Position numbers and translations under genes: made by a program. 51,851 nt of DNA from Bacillus renqingensis (GTDB lineage Bacteria > Bacillota > Bacilli > Bacillales > Cytobacillaceae), in the NCBI RefSeq assembly GCF_016464375.1, contig NZ_JADDIU010000024.1, positions 1-51,851 on the forward strand, written 5' to 3'. The notes below the pieces were generated by a model. That model was not told the origin of the DNA. It was given only the letters and a program-made list of their open reading frames with translations, and made no database searches. Position 1 is the first letter of the stretch. Each line of letters opens with the position of its first letter. Positions 47,328 through 51,851 of the stretch are shown here, in pieces.

Positions 47328-48001
47328 TTAAAATCATGGTAGTGGATGATCAGCCATTAATGCGTGATGGTCTGGCGACAATTCTAAATTTGCGAAACGA
47401 GCTTGAAGTTGTCGGAACAGCATGTGATGGCCAAGATGCGTTTGAAAAAGCAAAACTTTTGATCCCGGATATCGTTTTAATGGACATCCGGATGCCGGGA
47501 ACAAACGGTGTGACCGGAACAAAACTAATTCGGCAAAAATGGCCTGAAATCAAGGTACTCATGCTGACGACATTTAAAGACAGCGAGCTGATTTTTGAAG
47601 CACTCGAAGAAGGGGCAAGCGGATACCTGCTCAAGGATATGCCGACAGATACGATTGTTCAGGCGATTTTGACCGTTCATTCCGGCGGTGTTGTTCTCCC
47701 TCCAGATGTAACAGCACAGGTTATAAAGGAAATGAAGCGTTCACAAAGCCTAACAGTCCCGTTGGAAGCGAATCCTCTTTCAGCGCCAAAAGAATTACAG
47801 GATTTAACAGAAAGGGAGCATGGTGTGTTAAGGCAGTTGGGATACGGCCTAAGCAATAAGGAAATTGCTGAAGCCTTGTTCATTACAGAAGGTACAGTAA
47901 AGAACCACGTATCCAATATTATCAATAAACTAGGATTGCGGGATCGGACCCAGGCGGCTATATTTGCCGTACGGTTTGGGATCACGACTTACGATATATG
48001 A
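47324..48001 (+). CDS. lnrK: NarL-family response regulator LnrK
   Basis: Response regulator of 225 residues. Receiver Asp54 in IVLMDIRMPG, LKDMP after the conserved Lys; C-terminal LuxR-type helix-turn-helix LTEREHGVLRQLGYGLSNKE, with EGTVKNHVSNIINKLG. ATG at 47324 overlaps the kinase stop as ATGA and lies behind GGCAGGTGG; an upstream ATG at 47303 would add seven residues inside the kinase. It likely activates the downstream ABC genes. Confidence 0.9.
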   Translation: MIKIMVVDDQPLMRDGLATILNLRNELEVVGTACDGQDAFEKAKLLIPDIVLMDIRMPGTNGVTGTKLIRQKWPEIKVLMLTTFKDSELIFEALEEGASGYLLKDMPTDTIVQAILTVHSGGVVLPPDVTAQVIKEMKRSQSLTVPLEANPLSAPKELQDLTEREHGVLRQLGYGLSNKEIAEALFITEGTVKNHVSNIINKLGLRDRTQAAIFAVRFGITTYDI

Positions 48002-48022
48002 CATTTGATATAGACAGATAGG

Positions 48023-48051
48023 AAAAACGGCTGAAACCAGTCGTTTTTTTT
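48023..48051 (+). terminator. Terminator between lnrK and the ABC genes
   Basis: AAACGGCTG, AAAC loop, CAGTCGTTTTTTTT. It separates the regulatory pair from the transporter genes. Confidence 0.75.
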
Positions 48052-48075
48052 ATGGAAAAATATAGCCTGCGATAG

Positions 48076-48104
48076 ATGGAGGTTTCTACAAAACGCTTTA
48101 TGAT
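48076..48104 (+). promoter_or_regulatory. Activator-type promoter of lnrLMN
   Basis: TATGAT at 48099-48104 lacks a good -35 box (GATGGA at 17 bases), as expected of a promoter needing LnrK. Confidence 0.45.
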
Positions 48105-48137
48105 AGGGATGTGAAAAAAATAAGTGAAGGTGATAAC

Positions 48138-49067
48138 ATGCTGCAGATAAAAGATATGAAAAAAAGCTTTGGAAAAAACGAAGTGGTTAAAGGAATTTCC
48201 TTTTCAATTGAAAAAGGCGAATCATTTGGTCTGCTCGGCCCAAACGGCGCGGGGAAATCAACGACGATCTCGATGATTTGCGGATTGCTGCCAGTGGATG
48301 CCGGCGAAATTGTAGTGGCCGGAAAATCAGTAAAGACGGATCCCATGAACGTAAAGAAAAAAATTGGTGTCGTTCCGCAGGATATTGCCCTCTATCCAAC
48401 AATGTCGGCAAAAGATAATTTGATTTTTTGGGGCAAAATGTATGGCTTAACAGGCAGCCAGGCGAAAAAAAGGGGTGCCGAGGTACTGGAATATGTAGGA
48501 TTAACAGAACGTGCCAAAGATAAAATCGAAACCTTCTCAGGAGGAATGAAACGGCGGATCAATATTGGCGCCGCTTTGATGCACAAGCCTGAATTGTTAA
48601 TTATGGATGAACCGACCGTCGGAATTGACCCACAGTCGAGAAATCATATTCTTGAAACGGTCAAAAAGCTAAATCAGGAAGGGATGACCGTCATTTATAC
48701 GAGCCACTACATGGAGGAAGTGGACTATCTATGCGAACGAATCGGAATTGTCGACCACGGCCGGATGATTGCGCTTGGAACGAAGCAAGAGCTATGCAAC
48801 AGGCTGACCAGTGGAACAGTGATCACCCTAGAGCTAAACGAGGTAACGTCTGAGTTTGTCACCTTAGTGAACGATCTCCCCTTCGTGGAACAGGTTGTGA
48901 CGAAAAACGAGACGGTTGAAATCTTTGTGACCGATGCCAATCTAGCCATTGGTGAAACCGTCAGTAAGGCCGTGACATCAGGGCTCGCGGTCCAATCTGT
49001 TCACGTGCGGGAGCCCAATTTGGAGTCATTATTTTTACAATTAACAGGAAGATCGTTACGGGATTAA
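48138..49067 (+). CDS. lnrL: ABC transporter ATPase LnrL
   Basis: ATPase of a drug-exporting ABC-2 transporter, 309 residues. Walker A GPNGAGKSTT, signature FSGGMKRRINIGAALM, Walker B LLIMDEPTVGIDP and switch YTSHYMEEV are intact, with a C-terminal regulatory region. ATG at 48138 follows GAAGGTGATAAC; a GTG at 48111 would add nine residues. The permease gene follows after 14 bases. Confidence 0.9.
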   Translation: MLQIKDMKKSFGKNEVVKGISFSIEKGESFGLLGPNGAGKSTTISMICGLLPVDAGEIVVAGKSVKTDPMNVKKKIGVVPQDIALYPTMSAKDNLIFWGKMYGLTGSQAKKRGAEVLEYVGLTERAKDKIETFSGGMKRRINIGAALMHKPELLIMDEPTVGIDPQSRNHILETVKKLNQEGMTVIYTSHYMEEVDYLCERIGIVDHGRMIALGTKQELCNRLTSGTVITLELNEVTSEFVTLVNDLPFVEQVVTKNETVEIFVTDANLAIGETVSKAVTSGLAVQSVHVREPNLESLFLQLTGRSLRD

Positions 49068-49081
49068 AGGAGGGATGACAG

Positions 49082-50296
49082 ATGAAATGCTTTACCATTG
49101 CTTGGAAGGATTTAAACCTTCGCTTGAAAGACCGGAAAGGGTTTCTCATGATGATTCTCATGCCACTGATCCTTACCGCCATTTTGGGTGCGGCCTTAAG
49201 CGGAGTCATGGGCGGTGATGAAAAACTGCCCATAACAACTGTAGGTGTAGTGCTTCAAGACAGGGATGAACTTGCAAAAACCTTTGTTGAAGAGGTTTTA
49301 AAAAGCAAGGATGTGAACGAGTTCATCAAGGTTCGTTCTGTATCCTCCGAGGAGAAAGCTAGGCAATTGTTGAAGGAGGAAAAGATGGACGCCGCCATCG
49401 TGATTCCGGCCAAATGGAACGAGCATTTGAAGGACGGACGTTTAAAGGAATTAACTCTTCTGACCGATCCGGGAAAATCATTGCAGGCCTCGATTGTCGA
49501 ATCGATTACGACTTCATTTATAGATAAAGTGGTGACATTGGCTGTTTCTTCGAAGGTCGTGATGGAGCAGCTTGCCGCTTCGACTCCGGCCATGACCGGT
49601 AAGCTGGATATGGGGCAGGCTGCCACTGAGATTGCCGGAAAGCTGCAAGTGCAAAAGAAAACTTGGGAGAGCACTGTATCGGAAACACCGATTGGGAAAC
49701 GGTCAGTATCCTCGAGCCAATATTATGCAGCTGCCATGGCAGCCATGTTTTTACTGTATAACATCACGATTGGCGCCAAATCACTGTTAAATGAACGAGA
49801 GACGGAAACGCTGGCAAGGTTAATGAGCACCCCAACCAGCAGGATGCAAATTGTTTTCGGCAAATTTTTAGGAACGTTTTATTTTGCCGTAGTACAGTTT
49901 ACTGTTTTTACAATCACGACTCATTTTGCCTTTCATATAGATTGGGGGAAAAACATCGTGCAAACGGCGACGGTCGGGCTGGTTTACAGTTTCGCCGTTG
50001 CGGGTCTTTCGATGCTTATTGCCGTCCTGATAAAACAGGAGAAAACAGCGGATCTCATCAGCGGGATTGGCATTCAGATTTCCGCTGTCCTCGGCGGGTC
50101 GATGCTGCCGCTATCGGTATTCCCTAATATAATGCAAAAAATGGCTAATATTACACCAAACAAATGGGTGTTGACCAGCTTTATTGACATCATGTCTGGA
50201 ACCACATGGAATGCGCTGGTTTTACCAATAACAGTACTACTAATGATCGGGGTTATTTCCCTTTCAATCGGTTCCGCGAAGTTTAAATTGCAATAA
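49082..50296 (+). CDS. lnrM: ABC-2 permease LnrM
   Basis: Membrane subunit of 404 residues. One N-terminal helix (about 20-42), a large external domain (about 45-210), then five helices in the C-terminal half with the ABC-2 motif ETETLARLMSTPTSRMQIVFGK. ATG follows GGAGGGATGACAG. It pairs with LnrN and LnrL. Confidence 0.88.
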   Translation: MKCFTIAWKDLNLRLKDRKGFLMMILMPLILTAILGAALSGVMGGDEKLPITTVGVVLQDRDELAKTFVEEVLKSKDVNEFIKVRSVSSEEKARQLLKEEKMDAAIVIPAKWNEHLKDGRLKELTLLTDPGKSLQASIVESITTSFIDKVVTLAVSSKVVMEQLAASTPAMTGKLDMGQAATEIAGKLQVQKKTWESTVSETPIGKRSVSSSQYYAAAMAAMFLLYNITIGAKSLLNERETETLARLMSTPTSRMQIVFGKFLGTFYFAVVQFTVFTITTHFAFHIDWGKNIVQTATVGLVYSFAVAGLSMLIAVLIKQEKTADLISGIGIQISAVLGGSMLPLSVFPNIMQKMANITPNKWVLTSFIDIMSGTTWNALVLPITVLLMIGVISLSIGSAKFKLQ

Positions 50297-50308
50297 GGAG
50301 TGACAAAA

Positions 50309-51466
50309 ATGCGAAAAGCCTGGGCCCTTTGCCTGTTTGAGTTAAAACGAGTATTTCAAAAGCCACAAAGCTATTTTCTGATGTTTGCCATGCCCCTCAT
50401 CTTTACACTCATCTTCGGAGGACTTTCCGGGGATGACAGCGCGGATCGGATGAAGCTGGCTGTTGTCGATGAGGACCAATCAACATTATCCAAAGTGTTT
50501 CTTCAGTCTGTGAAGGAGAATGAATTATTTACCCTGGAGTCAGAAAGCAAGCAGCAAGCCGAACAAAAGGTAAAGGATAAGGAGATTGGAGGGCTGCTGT
50601 ACATTCCGAAAGGTTTTGCGAAACAAATGTTGGCGGAAAAGAATCCGACCGTTACGTTTAAACATGGACCGGAATTCGTTTCTGCTGCCGCGATCTCGCA
50701 AATGATTAATCAGAATTTGATAAAACTTAAAATGGAATTTGCCGCCAGCCTTCACTCAAGCCGCTATACTGGTGAAGATTGGAAACCCGTTTTTTCCAAG
50801 ATTGTGAAAAAAACGCCGGCTGCTTTAGCTGGTGTTCATAAAGTCGAAGTGAAAAAAGGAAAAGCACAAACGAAATTAAGCAATCAATCAGCCAGGTCCG
50901 CAGGCTTCTCGATGATGTTTGTGATGATTGTGATGATGAGTGTCACCGGTACGATTTTGGAAGCTAAAAAATCAGGAGTCTGGTACCGGATGCTGTCCAC
51001 ACCGATTTCTAGATTTCAATTAATGTCCGGCTATTTCATGTCGTTTTTTCTGCTCGGTTGGATTCAATTTGGCATCTTAATGGCAGCCACTTCCGCTTTG
51101 TTTGATATCCGCTGGGGTAATCCTTTGGGCATTGCTGTATTAGTCTCAGCCCTGCTGTTGTGTGTTGTGGGCTTAGGGCTGTTCATTGCCGGTTTTGTTA
51201 CTACAACCGAACAGCAATCCGCCATGGGCAATATAATTGTTATATCCACTTGTATGCTGGGAGGGGTCTACTGGCCGCTCGACGTCGTACCGAAATTCAT
51301 GCAAAAAATAGCTGAATTCGTTCCGCAAACATGGGCGATGAAGGGATTCACCGAACTCGTTGCTCGCGGTGGCGGTGTTGCCGATATCGCTCTCCCTGTG
51401 GCAGTGCTGCTGATATTTTCCGCGGTATTCCTTGTAGCCGGGATGTCTCGGGTGAGATTTGAATAG
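50309..51466 (+). CDS. lnrN: ABC-2 permease LnrN
   Basis: Second membrane subunit, 385 residues, with the same layout as LnrM: first helix (about 20-40), an external domain, then EAKKSGVWYRMLSTPISRFQLMSGY and five helices. LGGVYWPLDVVPKFMQKIAEF, then VPQTWAMKGF is the conserved C-terminal part. ATG at 50309 lies behind AAGGAG; a GTG at 50300 is less well placed. Last gene of the locus. Confidence 0.88.
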   Translation: MRKAWALCLFELKRVFQKPQSYFLMFAMPLIFTLIFGGLSGDDSADRMKLAVVDEDQSTLSKVFLQSVKENELFTLESESKQQAEQKVKDKEIGGLLYIPKGFAKQMLAEKNPTVTFKHGPEFVSAAAISQMINQNLIKLKMEFAASLHSSRYTGEDWKPVFSKIVKKTPAALAGVHKVEVKKGKAQTKLSNQSARSAGFSMMFVMIVMMSVTGTILEAKKSGVWYRMLSTPISRFQLMSGYFMSFFLLGWIQFGILMAATSALFDIRWGNPLGIAVLVSALLLCVVGLGLFIAGFVTTTEQQSAMGNIIVISTCMLGGVYWPLDVVPKFMQKIAEFVPQTWAMKGFTELVARGGGVADIALPVAVLLIFSAVFLVAGMSRVRFE

Positions 51467-51513
51467 TTGAAATAGCCATTTAGTGACGAAAAATAACCCG
51501 TTACTCGCCAGTA

Positions 51514-51851
51514 CTTCTATGGGACATTTCTACGGGATATTTTGTAGATTTTGTCCCATAGATGAGTTCTATGGAACATTTCTACACTTATTTAGTTCGT
51601 TTTGTCCCATAGAATAGCTCGATGGGACATGTCTACGGCTTATCTAGTTCGTTTTGTCCCATAGAATAGCTCGATGGGACATGTCTACGGCTTATCTAGT
51701 TCGTTTTGTCCCATAGAATAGCTCTATGGGACATTTCTACGGCTTATCTAGTTCGTTTTGTCCCATAGAGTAGCTCTATGGGACATTTCTACGACTTATT
51801 TAGTTCGTTTTGTCCCATAGAATAGCTCTATGGGACATTTCTACGGCTTAT
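51514..51851. repeat. 52-bp palindromic tandem repeat array
   Basis: Units begin at about 51517, 51569, 51620, 51672, 51724, 51776 and 51828 and continue past the window edge. Spacing is 52 bases (once 51). Each unit boundary contains TGTCCCATAG, a seven-base loop and CTATGGGACA; the middle reads TCTACGGCTTATCTAGTTCG. The leftmost two units are most diverged, the inner ones nearly identical. No coding frame is credible. Confidence 0.88.

Noticed and set aside
51514..51851. Regular repeats resembling a CRISPR array
   Set aside because: The whole 52-base unit repeats, with no unique spacers, and no cas genes are present; it is a tandem repeat.

Overview
The window looks like chromosome from a low-GC, spore-former-type Bacillaceae (Neobacillus/Mesobacillus-like; inference). 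It has strong AGGAGG ribosome sites, many TTG/GTG starts, and close relatives of B. subtilis SpeE, YbdT (CYP152), LnrJKLMN, LrgAB, NrnB and a type I holin-like toxin. No rRNA, tRNA, phage block, intact insertion sequence or CRISPR was seen.

Layout. 1-2769: an ABC ATPase stub, an OmpR-type two-component pair and speE, all on the minus strand. 2909-8026: a possible small RNA, then an Rrf2 regulator, yezD and a complete sulfate ABC importer. 8027-8794: a gene-poor stretch hiding an acetyltransferase remnant and a type I toxin-antitoxin module. 8795-10632: mannose-6-phosphate isomerase and a ROK fructokinase. 11043-14516: a CYP152 fatty-acid peroxygenase, small unknown genes, and an HxlR regulator divergent from a DJ-1/PfpI gene. 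14708-21156: a mannose-family PTS operon with a SIS-domain protein behind a textbook sigma-54 promoter; its LevR-type activator is split by a frameshift and has an altered Walker A motif. 21505-22562: lrgAB. 23198-31782: a beta-glucoside locus (cellobiose-type PTS, GH1 6-phospho-beta-glucosidase, GntR regulator and a giant secreted GH3-CBM6-GH30 enzyme). 32141-40651: an alpha-mannoside locus (secreted BSP-type metalloprotease, GH38 alpha-mannosidase, ABC importer without its own ATPase, GntR/LacI-type regulator). 41080-45936: an LMCA1-type Ca2+ ATPase, an orphan ClpX-type zinc-finger protein, a broken GH1 fragment and an nrnB gene with a frameshift. 46116-51466: a complete lnrJKLMN-like linearmycin-resistance locus. 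51514-51851: a 52-bp palindromic tandem array running off the right edge.

How it works together. The centre is a polysaccharide-scavenging island. The secreted GH3-CBM6-GH30 protein and the PTS/GH1 operon carry the same pair of ATTCGAAT palindromes around their promoters, and the GntR gene lies between them, so they probably form one regulon. A perfect cre site on the PTS promoter adds CcpA control. The GH30/GH3 pairing suggests a beta-glucan with 1,6 links as substrate, for example fungal wall glucan, with imported disaccharides handled by the PTS and GH1. The neighbouring alpha-mannosidase locus would use mannosyl glycans, and the lnr locus resists antifungal polyenes, so the whole fits life among fungi and streptomycetes in soil (inference).

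Decay is visible in several places: the frameshifted sigma-54 activator and nrnB, the ABC ATPase stub, the acetyltransferase remnant and the displaced GH1 fragment. Three related GC-rich repeats are scattered in intergenic DNA.
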